Assembly: GCF_004522235.1 (NCBI RefSeq)
Contig: NZ_SDLT01000021.1
Span: 1-64,000 of the forward strand
DNA from: Amycolatopsis nivea
Lineage (GTDB): Bacteria > Actinomycetota > Actinomycetes > Mycobacteriales > Pseudonocardiaceae
Length of the DNA stretch: 64,000 nt
Reading direction: 5' to 3'
How positions within the stretch are numbered: the first letter of the stretch is position 1; every line of letters starts with the position of its first letter. Under the pieces are notes generated by a model. It made no database searches. It was not told the origin of the DNA and was given only the letters and a program-made list of their open reading frames with translations. Below, piece by piece: positions 51,448-60,410 of the stretch. A program made the position numbers and the translations under genes.

Positions 51448-52974
51448 ATGTCCACTGGGGAACTCAACCGGCGCAACCTGTTCCGGGCCGGAGGCGTCGT
51501 CGCGGCGGGGGCGGCGATGAGCATGGTGCCGGGCGTCTCGTTCGCGGCGCCCGCGCCCGGTGCCGGGCAGCAGACGAAGACCGTCACCGGCACCTTTCGG
51601 CCGGACGTGCCCGACTGGTACTACCTCCCGGTCGACGTGCCGCGCGGCGTGAAGCAGATCGACGTCGTCTACTCCTATGACAAGCCGTCGGTGCCCGCGG
51701 GGACGCGCGGAAATGCTTGCGACATCGGGATGTTCGGGCCGGAGGGGCACGAACTGGGCACCCGCCGCGGCTTCCGCGGCTGGTCCGGCGGCTTCCGCGA
51801 CCGGTTCTCGATCAGTGCTGCCGAAGCAACTCCCGGGTACCTCGCCGGGCCGATCACGCCTGGCCGCTGGCACGTGATTCTCGGTCCGTACACGGTCGCG
51901 CCGCAGGGGCTGAACTACCGCGTCGACATCACGCTGACCTTCGGCCGCGACACCGCGAAGCCGTTCCAGCCGAACCCGGCGCCGGAGACCGCGCCCGCGC
52001 GCGACCGCGGCCGTTCCTGGTATCGCGGCGACTCCCACCTGCACACCGTCCACTCCGACGGCAAGCGCACGCCCGAGCAACTGGTCGCGGATGCCCGCGC
52101 GGCCGGCCTGGACTTCATCGTGTCCACCGACCACAACACGTCCAGTTCGCAGCTGGTGTGGGGCAATTACGCCACCGACGACCTGCTGATCCTGAACGGC
52201 GAAGAGGTCACCACGCGGTCCGGGCACTGGCCCGCGATCGGCGTCCCGGCAGGCACGTGGATCGACTGGCGCTACCGCGCTTCCGACCCGCGCGACTTCC
52301 GCCGGTTCACCGACCAGGTCCACCGGGCGGGCGGTCTGGTCACGGCCGCGCACCCATTCGCGAATTGTTTCGGCTGCACCTACGAATTCGCGTACGAGAT
52401 CGCCGACCTCGTCGAGGTCTGGAACGGCCCGTGGACCGCGGACGACGAAGCGAGCGTCACGCACTGGGACGGTCTGCTGCGCGGCGGCCGGTGGATCCCG
52501 GCGATCGGCGATTCCGACGCGCACAACCCGGACCAGACCGTCGCGCTCCCGCACACGGTCGTCCAGGCGGACCGGCTGGGCCGGGCCGAACTGCTCGCCG
52601 GGCTCAAGGCAGGGCGTTCGTGGCTCGCCGAGTCGAAGGACGTGCAGCTCGACTTCTCCGTGTCCGGAGCGGGCCGCAGCGCAGGTATCGGCGGACGGCT
52701 CGTCGCGGGCATCGGCACGCCGATCGAGGTGCGCGCGGTCGTTCGGGGAGTTCCCGGCACGACCGTGACGTTCCTCGACCAGCTCGGCCCGGAGCACAGC
52801 GAGACCGTCCCGGAATCCGGCACCGCGACCGTCACGTGGACGACGTACCCGCGCTACAGCCGCTGGGTCCGCGTCGAGGTGCGGCGTCCGTCGGGCGGTC
52901 CGAAGACGACCACGCCGAACGCCATGGTCGCCATGTCGAACCCGATCTTCCTGGGCGCCGCCGACGCCGGCTGA
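51448..52974 (+). CDS. Tat-exported CehA/McbA-type PHP phosphoesterase
   Basis: A 508-residue exported metallohydrolase. A twin-arginine signal (NRRNLFRAGG, cleavage near FAAPA) occupies the first 35 residues. A beta-rich domain follows (about 40-180), then the PHP domain with metal-binding motifs DSHLHTVHSDG (about 194), STDHN (about 226), AAHPF (about 300) and DSDAH (about 354). It probably hydrolyses a phosphoester outside the cell, with Mn2+, Zn2+ or a similar metal; the substrate is unknown. GGAGGT precedes ATG 51448. Confidence 0.85.
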   Translation: MSTGELNRRNLFRAGGVVAAGAAMSMVPGVSFAAPAPGAGQQTKTVTGTFRPDVPDWYYLPVDVPRGVKQIDVVYSYDKPSVPAGTRGNACDIGMFGPEGHELGTRRGFRGWSGGFRDRFSISAAEATPGYLAGPITPGRWHVILGPYTVAPQGLNYRVDITLTFGRDTAKPFQPNPAPETAPARDRGRSWYRGDSHLHTVHSDGKRTPEQLVADARAAGLDFIVSTDHNTSSSQLVWGNYATDDLLILNGEEVTTRSGHWPAIGVPAGTWIDWRYRASDPRDFRRFTDQVHRAGGLVTAAHPFANCFGCTYEFAYEIADLVEVWNGPWTADDEASVTHWDGLLRGGRWIPAIGDSDAHNPDQTVALPHTVVQADRLGRAELLAGLKAGRSWLAESKDVQLDFSVSGAGRSAGIGGRLVAGIGTPIEVRAVVRGVPGTTVTFLDQLGPEHSETVPESGTATVTWTTYPRYSRWVRVEVRRPSGGPKTTTPNAMVAMSNPIFLGAADAG

Positions 52975-53018
52975 CCCGACCCGAGCGTCCCGCGACCCGG
53001 ACGCCCGGGCAGACTGTG

Positions 53019-53029
53019 CACTTAAAGTG
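53019..53029. promoter_or_regulatory. CACTTAAAGTG palindrome
   Basis: An 11-base perfect dyad 24 bases before the start of the lysozyme-like gene. It is AT-rich and stands out locally. A regulatory function is possible but unsupported by other copies in the window. Confidence 0.3.
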
Positions 53030-53053
53030 GGCAGTGGGGAAGGGCGGGCACGG

Positions 53054-53884
53054 GTGCGCGGGTGTGGCGTGCGAGCGGCGATCTTGGCGGTCGTCGTGGC
53101 GCTCGCGGCGGTGGTCGTCGTGGTGGTCATGTTCTCGAGCAGTGACGAGGTGAAGACCCCTGGCTGCACGGTCGCGTTGCCGAAGGGGCCGAACGACGCT
53201 TCCGCGCCGCAGTACACGCTGCAACCGGAACCCATGAACAACGCCGCGATCATTGCCGCCGTCGGGATCAAGCAGGGGCTGCCCTCGCACGCGGTGACGG
53301 TCGCCCTCGCGACTGCCCTGCAAGAGTCGAAGCTCCGCAACCTGAGCGGCGGCGACCGGGATTCGATCGGCCTGTTCCAGCAGCGCCCGAGCCAAGGCTG
53401 GGGCACGCCCGACCAGCTCCAGGACCCGGTCTACTCGGCGACGGAGTTCTACAAGAAACTCGCGAAACTCGACAACTGGCAGACGATTCCGATCACCGAA
53501 GCGGCACAGGCGGTGCAGCGCTCCGGCGCTCCCGACGCGTACGCCCAGTGGGAAGACGAGGCCACCGCGCTGACCGGAGCGCTGACCGGCCAGTACCCCG
53601 CGGCGCTGACCTGCCGGAACCTCACGCTGAACCCGTCGGCGAACCTGGTGACCGTCGCGAACGCCGAACTCGGCACGGCGCGCTTGAGCGGCGCGCACCC
53701 GTCCGCGGAGGGCTGGCGGATCGCGAGCTGGCTCGTGGCCCGCGCGGCGAAGCTGGGCGTGGACCGGGTGAGCTTCGCCGGTCAGACGTGGACCGCGGAG
53801 GCCGGGGCGTGGGCTCCGGACGAGAAGGCGGGGCAGAATCTCTCGCTGCATCAGGCTCCGGCCGCGCCGCCCAGCTCAAGCTGA
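53054..53884 (+). CDS. Membrane-anchored lysozyme-like (lytic transglycosylase-type) protein
   Basis: A 276-residue protein with a single N-terminal membrane anchor (about 5-28) and an extracytoplasmic domain. ATALQESKLRNL and SIGLFQQRPSQGWG, followed by AAQAVQRSGAP, match the lysozyme-like actinobacterial domain, with the putative catalytic Glu in LQESK (about 89). It should bind or cut peptidoglycan. The C-terminal 100 residues (SANLVTVANAEL to the end) are a second small domain. GTG 53054 follows GGGGAAGGG; GTG 53027 is also possible. Confidence 0.72.
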   Translation: MRGCGVRAAILAVVVALAAVVVVVVMFSSSDEVKTPGCTVALPKGPNDASAPQYTLQPEPMNNAAIIAAVGIKQGLPSHAVTVALATALQESKLRNLSGGDRDSIGLFQQRPSQGWGTPDQLQDPVYSATEFYKKLAKLDNWQTIPITEAAQAVQRSGAPDAYAQWEDEATALTGALTGQYPAALTCRNLTLNPSANLVTVANAELGTARLSGAHPSAEGWRIASWLVARAAKLGVDRVSFAGQTWTAEAGAWAPDEKAGQNLSLHQAPAAPPSSS

Positions 53885-53954
53885 TCGGGTGCGCTGACGG
53901 GCAAATTCGACGTGACCGTGGCGAGTTTGTCGCCGGGTCGTTCGGCTTCGAGCC

Positions 53955-54713
53955 TTATCCGTCCGCGGTCGCGAGGACTCTGCGCCTCAGATCGAAAGCG
54001 GACAGCACGTGGACGCCTTCGTCGTGGAGGGAGCGCAGGGCAGCGTCGTCGCCAGGGTCGAGCGCCGCAGCCGCTTCCCACATCGCGCGCTCCGCGGCCC
54101 GCCACTGCGGACGATCCCGGACCACAACGTTCGCGAAGCCCGCGCCGACGAGTCCGGCTTCGGTGTCGACTGCCCGGATTCGTGCCGAGACGCGCTCGTC
54201 CGCGCGGTCGACAGCCTCCCAGGTCGTCAGCGCGACGCGTCCGCCCGGACGGAGCACCCGGCGTATCTCGTCAAACGTCTCGGCGGTCGCCCGGAACTGG
54301 ATCGCGTCGACGCACACGACCGCGTCGACCGACTCCGCTGGTAAGGCCGTGTCGGCAAGGTCGCCCACCTGGAACTCCGCGTCCACGGAATCGAACTGCC
54401 GAGCCAAGGTCCGAGCCTGCTCGATCGCCGCCCGCGAGAAGTCGACACCGATCAACCGCGCCCCGGTCCGGGATGCGATCTCGAGGCCGTATCCGCCGCG
54501 CCCGCACGCCAGGTCCAGCAGCCGGTCGCCGGGCGCGAGCCGCAGCGCCTCGACGACTTCCGCGATGCCGTCCCAGGAGAGCAGACTGCTCGACAGCAGC
54601 CGCGGCGGCAGGCCCAGATGCCGCTGGGGGATCTCGTCGCGGGCGGGGCTGTCCAGCATGTTCGAGTACCACTCGTCGAAGTCCTCCGCCGACGGTCCCG
54701 ATCCGGAACTCAC
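53955..54713 (-). CDS. Class I SAM-dependent methyltransferase
   Basis: A 252-residue methyltransferase. The SAM-binding motif I LLDLACGRGGYG is near residue 67, with motif II DFSRAAIEQA and post-I GDLADTALPAESVDAVVCVDAIQF following. The ending DLRRRVLATADG is short and without a substrate-specific motif. AGGAGG lies at the right distance before GTG 54713. Target unknown; possibly a small-molecule methyltransferase. Confidence 0.85.
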   Translation of the reverse strand: MSSGSGPSAEDFDEWYSNMLDSPARDEIPQRHLGLPPRLLSSSLLSWDGIAEVVEALRLAPGDRLLDLACGRGGYGLEIASRTGARLIGVDFSRAAIEQARTLARQFDSVDAEFQVGDLADTALPAESVDAVVCVDAIQFRATAETFDEIRRVLRPGGRVALTTWEAVDRADERVSARIRAVDTEAGLVGAGFANVVVRDRPQWRAAERAMWEAAAALDPGDDAALRSLHDEGVHVLSAFDLRRRVLATADG

Positions 54714-54751
54714 CGCAGTCCTCCTGAGCCTGTTTTCCGTCGCTGTCCGGG

Positions 54752-55675
54752 TCAGCTGATCGCTGAGCGGTAAAGCTGGGCGATGTCGTCGTCGAAGTAG
54801 GCGCTGTAGGAGACGTCCGGGGTGGCGCCGCCGGTCTGGTAGCCGCCGATGGCACCGATGACGGTACCGGTTCCGGTGTTCGGGTCCTGGTTGATGACCC
54901 AGGGGCCGCCGCTGGTGCCGTCGGGGAAGCCGGGGCAGGCGACGCGTTGCTGGTAGGTGTCGGACTGGGTGGTGGTGCCCGTGCAGACGACCGGCTGTTC
55001 GGTGCCGTCCGGGTAGCCGGTGAGGGTGATCGTGTGCGAGAAGCCCTGGTTCGTGCCGAGCTGGTTGGCGCCGGTGAGGCTTTCGAGGCTCGCGGAACCG
55101 GGCTGGGCGACCTTGAGGAACGCGAAGTCGAGGTCCTGGTCGGACGAGGACTTCCACCCGTCGGCGACGACCGCGGCGGTGACCTGCCAGGTGCCGTACG
55201 GGGCGATGCCGTCGTGATAGCCGGGTTTGAAGGTGATGCCGGAGACGTCGCCGCCGATGCAGTGCGCGGCGGTGAGGAGCAGGTCGCCGGTGGGGCTGTG
55301 CACCACGCTGGCCGAGCAGAAGTGGTTGCCGCCGGAGAACAACGCGCCGACTGCCGCGCTGGCCGTCGCGGTGCTGCTGGGGGAACTGTTCGTCCCTGGG
55401 CTGGAGGCATCGGCGGTTGCGGGGGCGCTGCTGGACGAGGTGCTTGTCCCGGCACCGGGGGCATCGGCGGTTGCTGAGGTGTTGCTGGAAGAGGTGCTCG
55501 TCCCCGTACCGCGGGAATCGCCGCCGGTCGCGACGGCCGGGGTGCCCGCGCCGCTCGGCTGGACGGCCTGGCCGGTGACGTCAGCGGTGTCGACGACGGC
55601 GTTGGCGCCGCCGGTCGCGACGATCGCGGCCGCCGCGCAGACGATCAGCGCTGTGCGGGAAACGTTGACTCTCAC
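54752..55675 (-). CDS. Secreted trypsin-like serine peptidase (S1 fold)
   Basis: A 307-residue secreted protein. Residues 1-25 are a signal peptide. About 80 residues of Ser/Thr/Ala/Gly-rich linker follow, containing two copies of a ~20-residue unit built on GTSTSSS. The protease domain has the triad His in TAAHC (about 137), Asp in DLDFAFL (about 183) and Ser in GTSGGPW (about 254). FCSASVV and TAAHCIGG suggest a Cys-linked fold. Low-complexity linker length probably varies between strains. Substrate unknown. Confidence 0.85.
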   Translation of the reverse strand: MRVNVSRTALIVCAAAAIVATGGANAVVDTADVTGQAVQPSGAGTPAVATGGDSRGTGTSTSSSNTSATADAPGAGTSTSSSSAPATADASSPGTNSSPSSTATASAAVGALFSGGNHFCSASVVHSPTGDLLLTAAHCIGGDVSGITFKPGYHDGIAPYGTWQVTAAVVADGWKSSSDQDLDFAFLKVAQPGSASLESLTGANQLGTNQGFSHTITLTGYPDGTEQPVVCTGTTTQSDTYQQRVACPGFPDGTSGGPWVINQDPNTGTGTVIGAIGGYQTGGATPDVSYSAYFDDDIAQLYRSAIS

Positions 55676-55890
55676 GCTTCAAGATGACCATGCCGACGCT
55701 CGCCGGGCATCCTGTGCGGCCGGATGCACAGCAACCTCACAGCGCTCGCACATCCGCTCACAGCAGGGGGATTTCGGGTCGGGGGAGGCCGGGATTTTCC
55801 ACCCTCGCGGGGGTGGTGCGCGGGGGGTTGGCGAGCGCTGGGAGGTGCCTTCTCGACACCCGCATCGGTGTCGGGTGCGGCATGAACGGC

Positions 55891-56270
55891 CAGCTTGGTG
55901 GGCTGGCGGGTCATGTGGTCAGCGCCGCGGGATGTGGCCTGGTTGAGGTTGGGGTTGCCCGGGTTCGTGGGGTGATCGGCGAGTTTGGTGGTCTGGCGGT
56001 CATGCGGGCAGCGCCGCGGGTTGCGGCCTGGCTGTGGTTGGGGTTGCCCGGGTTCGTGGGGTGATCGGCGAGTTTGGTGGTCTGGCGGTCATGCGGGCAG
56101 CGCCGCGGGATGTGGCCTGGCTGTGGTTGGGGATGCCCGGGTTCGCGGGGTGACCGGCCAGTCTGGTGGGCTGGCAGGTCATACAGGCTGTATGCGGCGG
56201 TACCGGCGGGCGCGCTGCCCTCGGCCCCGGGCGACCGGCCAGCCTGGGGGACTGGCCGGTCACCTGCTGG
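55891..56270. repeat. Four to five imperfect tandem copies of an ~89-base unit
   Basis: Units start at GAGTTTGGTGGTCTGGCG or the variant CAGCTTGGTGGGCTGG at 55891, 55981, 56070 and 56159, so the spacing is 89-90 bases; a fifth divergent one is near 56240. Each includes GTTGCCCGGGTTCGTGGGG. No good frame or ribosome binding site is present in 55676-56490, which otherwise holds only spacer. Confidence 0.75.
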
Positions 56271-56490
56271 GCAGGCAGCCTGCGGGACGGCCGCATGGTC
56301 GAGCCCGTGCGGTCTCCGGTCACCCACTCGATTTGCGTCGAGTCGGCGGCTGTTGCCGGTCCGGGCGTTGGCCACCGGCCGGACCGGCAACAGCGTGCCC
56401 ACGACTTCGATCTGACGAAGTCGGGCGCCTACCTAGGCGACACCGCCTCCGAGCCGAAGCGGGTTACTCGCGTGCCGCGGATCGGCATGG

Positions 56491-56970
56491 TCACTCACCC
56501 GCCGGCGGGGTGTGGGTGACCAGCAGGGTCACGCCTGCTTCTCCGTCGCAGTCGACCATGACTGGGCCTACTCCGTTGCCGATCTTCGTCGTGAGTTTCG
56601 CTGTTGCCTTGAAGGCGTCCGGGTTCGGGTCGACGATCTTGAGGTCCTTGAGGATCTGGTGGCCTGGGTAGCCGCCGATCACCTTCTTCAGGCCCTTTCC
56701 TCCGCCGCAGTTGCCGGTGATCGTGACTTCTCCGCCGGGAGCGGCGGGGTTCGGGTCGACCTTCACGGTTGCCCGGGCGCCCTCCGGCGGCTGTTCGGCG
56801 GCGGGCGGCTGGGCGACAGCGGCAGGCGCGGCAGCAGCGACAGGCGCGGCTGGATGATCGCTGGTGGCGGCCGCCGCGACGCCGATCGTGCCGCCTGCGA
56901 TGACGGCTGCGGCCAGTGCCGTGCCTGCGACAAGGCGGCCGTGGCGCAGGATGGAAGACTTCGCTGACAT
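56491..56970 (-). CDS. Small secreted protein of unknown function
   Basis: A 159-residue protein with a signal peptide (about 1-34, ending VAAAATS), an Ala/Pro-rich linker to about 60 and a C-terminal domain of about 95 residues. That domain contains VDPNPAAPGGEVTITGNC and, near its end, VMVDCDGEAG, where two cysteines may form one disulfide in an immunoglobulin-like fold. GAGGGAGGG lies eight bases before ATG 56970; a start at 57006 would add 12 residues with a worse context. No enzymatic motif. Confidence 0.7.
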   Translation of the reverse strand: MSAKSSILRHGRLVAGTALAAAVIAGGTIGVAAAATSDHPAAPVAAAAPAAVAQPPAAEQPPEGARATVKVDPNPAAPGGEVTITGNCGGGKGLKKVIGGYPGHQILKDLKIVDPNPDAFKATAKLTTKIGNGVGPVMVDCDGEAGVTLLVTHTPPAGE

Positions 56971-57151
56971 TCGGGTTCCCTCCCTCGGTGTGTCCATTGA
57001 GGACACTGCGGTTCACCCCGGGCTGTGGGGTTCGTCCGGGTAGTCGCCGCGACCCCCTCCGCAGGTTCTCTCGGGCGCGAAAAGTGACGGGGGTCACATC
57101 GGTGGGGAAAGGCTACGATAGCGGGAAATCCAACGCTGGCGGGGAGTTTTC

Positions 57152-57823
57152 GTGACAGTGGCCGGAGAAGCGCGCGAACGGCTGAGTCCGCGGGTCGCCA
57201 AGCAGGTGCGCGACCTGATCCTGACCGGCGCGGTCCGCGGCGGCGAGCGGCTGCGCACCGAGCACCTCGCGGAGCGGCTCGGCGTCAGCGCGACCCCGGT
57301 GCGCGAGGCGTTGATGGCGCTCGCGGGCGAGGGCATGGTGGATTTCCGTCCAGGGCGCGGATTCCGGGTGATCCCGGTGACGCGCCGGGACGTCGTCGAC
57401 GTGTACGCGATGCAGGCCTACGTCTCCGGCGAGCTCGCCGCGCGGGCGGCGGAAGCGTTCGATCCGGCGGGGCTGGCGCGGCTGGACGACCTCCAGCGCG
57501 AGATCGAGAAAACCGTGCGCGAAGGCGACCTCGACGCGACCGAGCGGGCCGATTTCGCGTTGCACCGCATGGTGAATCACGCGGCTGCCGCGCCGAAGTT
57601 CACGTGGATGCTGTCGTTGACCCTCCGGTACGTGCCGTTCTCGGCGTACGCGGACATTCCCGGCTGGCCGCTGCTCGCGCGCGACGACCACGATCGGGTG
57701 CTCGCCGCATTGAACGAGCGCAAGCCGGAGGCGGCGCGGGAGGCGATGGCGGCGCACATCCGCGAGGCGGGGGACCTGCTGGTCGACTTCCTCGCGGCGC
57801 AGGGCGTGCTTGCGGCGCACTAG
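57152..57823 (+). CDS. GntR-family regulator (FadR/FCD type)
   Basis: A 223-residue repressor-type regulator. The winged helix is at about 10-70 (VAKQVRDLILTG, then HLAERLGVSATPVREALMAL), followed by the all-helical FCD ligand-binding domain (about 90-215) whose DxxxH and histidine pattern (ADFALHRMVNHA, RDDHDRVL, AMAAHI) suggests a metal-bound carboxylate ligand. GTG 57152 follows GGGGAG. It lies 62 bases before an aldehyde dehydrogenase gene with a dyad in between, so it probably controls that operon. Confidence 0.88.
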   Translation: MTVAGEARERLSPRVAKQVRDLILTGAVRGGERLRTEHLAERLGVSATPVREALMALAGEGMVDFRPGRGFRVIPVTRRDVVDVYAMQAYVSGELAARAAEAFDPAGLARLDDLQREIEKTVREGDLDATERADFALHRMVNHAAAAPKFTWMLSLTLRYVPFSAYADIPGWPLLARDDHDRVLAALNERKPEAAREAMAAHIREAGDLLVDFLAAQGVLAAH

Positions 57824-57837
57824 ACAGCCGGAGCGTT

Positions 57838-57847
57838 TTCTATAGAA
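57838..57847. promoter_or_regulatory. TTCTATAGAA dyad, candidate GntR operator overlapping the ALDH promoter
   Basis: A perfect 10-base palindrome in the 62-base gap between the GntR and aldehyde dehydrogenase genes. TATAGA (57841-57846) within it could be the -10 box. Overlap of operator and -10 would allow repression by the upstream regulator. Confidence 0.5.
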
Positions 57848-57885
57848 TCCGGCCCGAGGGCAGAACCCAGGGCGAAGGAGACTCG

Positions 57886-59298
57886 GTGGCTGAGCGCGAC
57901 GTGCTGTACATCGGCGGAGAATGGGTCCGCTCGGACGGCGGAGCTTCGATCCCGGTGGAAAACCCGGCCACCGAGCAGGTCCAGGCGCGCATTCCGGAGG
58001 GCACGGCCGCGGACGTCGACCGGGCGGTCCGGGCGGCACGCGAGGCGTTCCCGGCGTGGGCGGAGACCAGCCGGGCCGCCCGCCGCGAACTGCTGCGGAA
58101 GCTGCACGACGGCCTTGCCAAGCGGGCGGAAGAGATCGGCGAAACGATCGCGAAGGACGTCGGCACGCCGTTGCGGATCGCGACCCGGATCCAGGCCGCG
58201 CTGCCGCAGACTGACGTGCAGACGTACGTCGACCTGCTCGGCCAGGACGAGCCGGAGGAGAAGGTCGGCAATTCGCTGATCGTGCGCGAACCGGCGGGCG
58301 TGGTCGCGGCCATCACGCCGTGGAACTATCCGCTGCACCAGATCACCTGCAAGATCGCGCCCGCGCTGGCGGCGGGCTGCACGGTCGTGGTGAAGCCGAG
58401 CGAGGTCGCGCCGTTGAGCGCCTACCAGCTCTTCGACGCCATTCACGAGGCCGGTTTCCCGCCCGGCGTGGTCAATCTGGTCACCGGGTACGGGCCGCAG
58501 GTCGGCGAGGCGCTCGCGACGCATCCGGAGGTCGACGTCGTGTCGTTCACCGGTTCGGTGCGCGCCGGCACCCGGGTCGCCGAGCTCGCGGCGCGCACGG
58601 TCAAGCGCGTGACGCTGGAGCTGGGCGGCAAGTCCGCCAACGTGATCCTCGACGACGCGGACCTGGCGACGGCGGTGAAGGTCGGCGTCTCCAACGCGTT
58701 CCTCAACGGCGGCCAGACCTGCACGGCGTGGACGCGCATGCTCGTCCCGCGCGAGAAGCACGACGAAGCGGCGGCGCTCGCGAAGACGTTCGCCGAAGGG
58801 TTCACGACCGGCGATCCGCTGGACCCCAAGACAAAGCTCGGCCCGCTGGTGAGCGCGGCGCAGCGCGACCGCGTGCGCGGTTACATCGAAAAGGGCATTG
58901 CCGAGGGCGCGACTCTGGTGACGGGCGGCATCGAAGCTCCTGCGGACACAGGCTACTTCGTCGCACCGACAGTTTTCGCGGGCGTCGACCCGGATTCCAC
59001 GATCGCGCAGGAAGAAATCTTCGGCCCGGTGCTGTCGATCATCCCGTTCGACGACGAGGAAGACGCGCTGCGGATCGCGAACAACTCCCGCTACGGCCTG
59101 CACGGCGCGGTGTGGTCGGCCGACCAGGACCGGGCGCTGGCCTTCGCGCGCAAGGTCCGGACCGGGCAGATCGACGTGAACGGCGGGGCCTTCAACCCGC
59201 TCGCCCCGTTCGGCGGCTACAAGCAGTCCGGGCTCGGCCGCGAAATGGGCCGCGCCGCGCTCGACGAGTTCACCGAACTCAAGTCCATCCAGCTCTAG
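57886..59298 (+). CDS. Aldehyde dehydrogenase (NAD(P)-dependent)
   Basis: A 470-residue ALDH with the usual landmarks: TPWNYPLHQ near 145, KPSEVAPLS near 170, FTGSVRAG near 225, the general base in LELGGKSAN near 248 and the catalytic Cys in GGQTCTAW near 282. GTG 57886 is preceded by GAAGGAG. It is followed by an alcohol dehydrogenase gene, so the pair converts a primary alcohol to a carboxylic acid through an aldehyde. Substrate unknown. Confidence 0.88.
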   Translation: MAERDVLYIGGEWVRSDGGASIPVENPATEQVQARIPEGTAADVDRAVRAAREAFPAWAETSRAARRELLRKLHDGLAKRAEEIGETIAKDVGTPLRIATRIQAALPQTDVQTYVDLLGQDEPEEKVGNSLIVREPAGVVAAITPWNYPLHQITCKIAPALAAGCTVVVKPSEVAPLSAYQLFDAIHEAGFPPGVVNLVTGYGPQVGEALATHPEVDVVSFTGSVRAGTRVAELAARTVKRVTLELGGKSANVILDDADLATAVKVGVSNAFLNGGQTCTAWTRMLVPREKHDEAAALAKTFAEGFTTGDPLDPKTKLGPLVSAAQRDRVRGYIEKGIAEGATLVTGGIEAPADTGYFVAPTVFAGVDPDSTIAQEEIFGPVLSIIPFDDEEDALRIANNSRYGLHGAVWSADQDRALAFARKVRTGQIDVNGGAFNPLAPFGGYKQSGLGREMGRAALDEFTELKSIQL

Positions 59299-59323
59299 TC
59301 CCGGCTTTCAAGGAGAAGACATC

Positions 59324-60406
59324 GTGGTCAAAGCCGTGGTCGTGCGCGAGCAGGGCGGGCGTCCGGAAGTCTGCGACATCGTGCTGCCGCCGGTCGGTCC
59401 GGAGGACGTGCGGGTGCGGGTCGCGGCCGCTGGCGTGTGCCATTCCGATCTGTCCATGGTGGACGGAACGCTGCGTCCGCAATACCCGTTCGTGCCGGGA
59501 CATGAGGCGTCCGGCGTCGTGGCGGAGGTCGGCAGCGACGTCACGCACGTGCGGCCGGGGGACCGGGTGGTGCTCAACTGGGCCGCCGCGTGCCGGGAAT
59601 GCTGGTTCTGCCAGGCCGGGGAGCCCTGGTTGTGTTCCGCGATCGAGGGTGTCACCACATTGCCGCGTGGGGAGCTGGACGGCCAGCCGCTCAACGTCTT
59701 GCTCGGCGTCGGCGGGTTCGCGGAGGAAACCGTGCTGCCGGGGCACTCCGTCGTGCCGCTGCCGGACGGCGTGCCGCTCGACCTGGCCGCGCTGATGGGC
59801 TGCGCAGCGCTCACCGGGGTCGGCGCGGTGCGCAACACCGCGAAGGTCCGAAAAGGACAGAGCGTGCTCGTGCTCGGGCTCGGCGGGATCGGGCTGTGCG
59901 TGGTGCTCGGGGCGAAACTCGCGGGTGCCGGGCAGATCATCGCGGCCGATCTGTCGCCGGAGAAGGAAGCGCTCGCCCGCGCGGCCGGTGCGACGGATTT
60001 CCTGGTGAGCGACGACAAACTCGCCAAACAGGTGCGCGGGCTGACCGAGGGGCGCGGTGCGGACTACGCCTTCGAATGCGTCGGCGCGGCGGCCACGATC
60101 CGCGCCGCGTGGAGTTCGGTGCGCCGCGGCGGGCACTGCACGGTGGTCGGGGTCGGGCGGAAAGACCAGCAGGTCGTGCTGAACCCGCTGGAGATCTTCC
60201 ACTTCGCCCGCACGCTCACCAGCACCGTCTACGGCGCTTCCGACCCGGATCGCGACATCCCGGTGCTCGCCGACGAGGTCCGCTCCGGTGCGCTGGACCT
60301 GGAAACCCTGGTGACGCACCGGATTTCGCTCGACGAGGTAGGCGACGCGTTCGACCGGATGCGGCGCGGGGAGGGCGCCCGGTCGCTGATCCGGATCGGG
60401 GACTGA
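59324..60406 (+). CDS. Zinc-dependent alcohol dehydrogenase (MDR family)
   Basis: A 360-residue medium-chain dehydrogenase. Catalytic zinc ligands are the Cys in AAGVCHSD (about 38) and His-Glu in GHEASG (about 60). The structural zinc site is the four-cysteine CRECWFCQAGEPWLC (about 90-104). The Rossmann motif GLGGIGL is near 186. AAGGAG precedes GTG 59324. Translated with the upstream ALDH, it may oxidise an alcohol whose aldehyde the neighbour takes on. Confidence 0.88.
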   Translation: MVKAVVVREQGGRPEVCDIVLPPVGPEDVRVRVAAAGVCHSDLSMVDGTLRPQYPFVPGHEASGVVAEVGSDVTHVRPGDRVVLNWAAACRECWFCQAGEPWLCSAIEGVTTLPRGELDGQPLNVLLGVGGFAEETVLPGHSVVPLPDGVPLDLAALMGCAALTGVGAVRNTAKVRKGQSVLVLGLGGIGLCVVLGAKLAGAGQIIAADLSPEKEALARAAGATDFLVSDDKLAKQVRGLTEGRGADYAFECVGAAATIRAAWSSVRRGGHCTVVGVGRKDQQVVLNPLEIFHFARTLTSTVYGASDPDRDIPVLADEVRSGALDLETLVTHRISLDEVGDAFDRMRRGEGARSLIRIGD

Positions 60407-60410
60407 GCCG

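Noticed and set aside
50531..51593. Cys- and Trp-rich frames in the repeat tract after the hydrolase gene
   Set aside because: Composition is caused by G/T-rich repeats. No plausible start signals, no domain, and frame shifts between copies.
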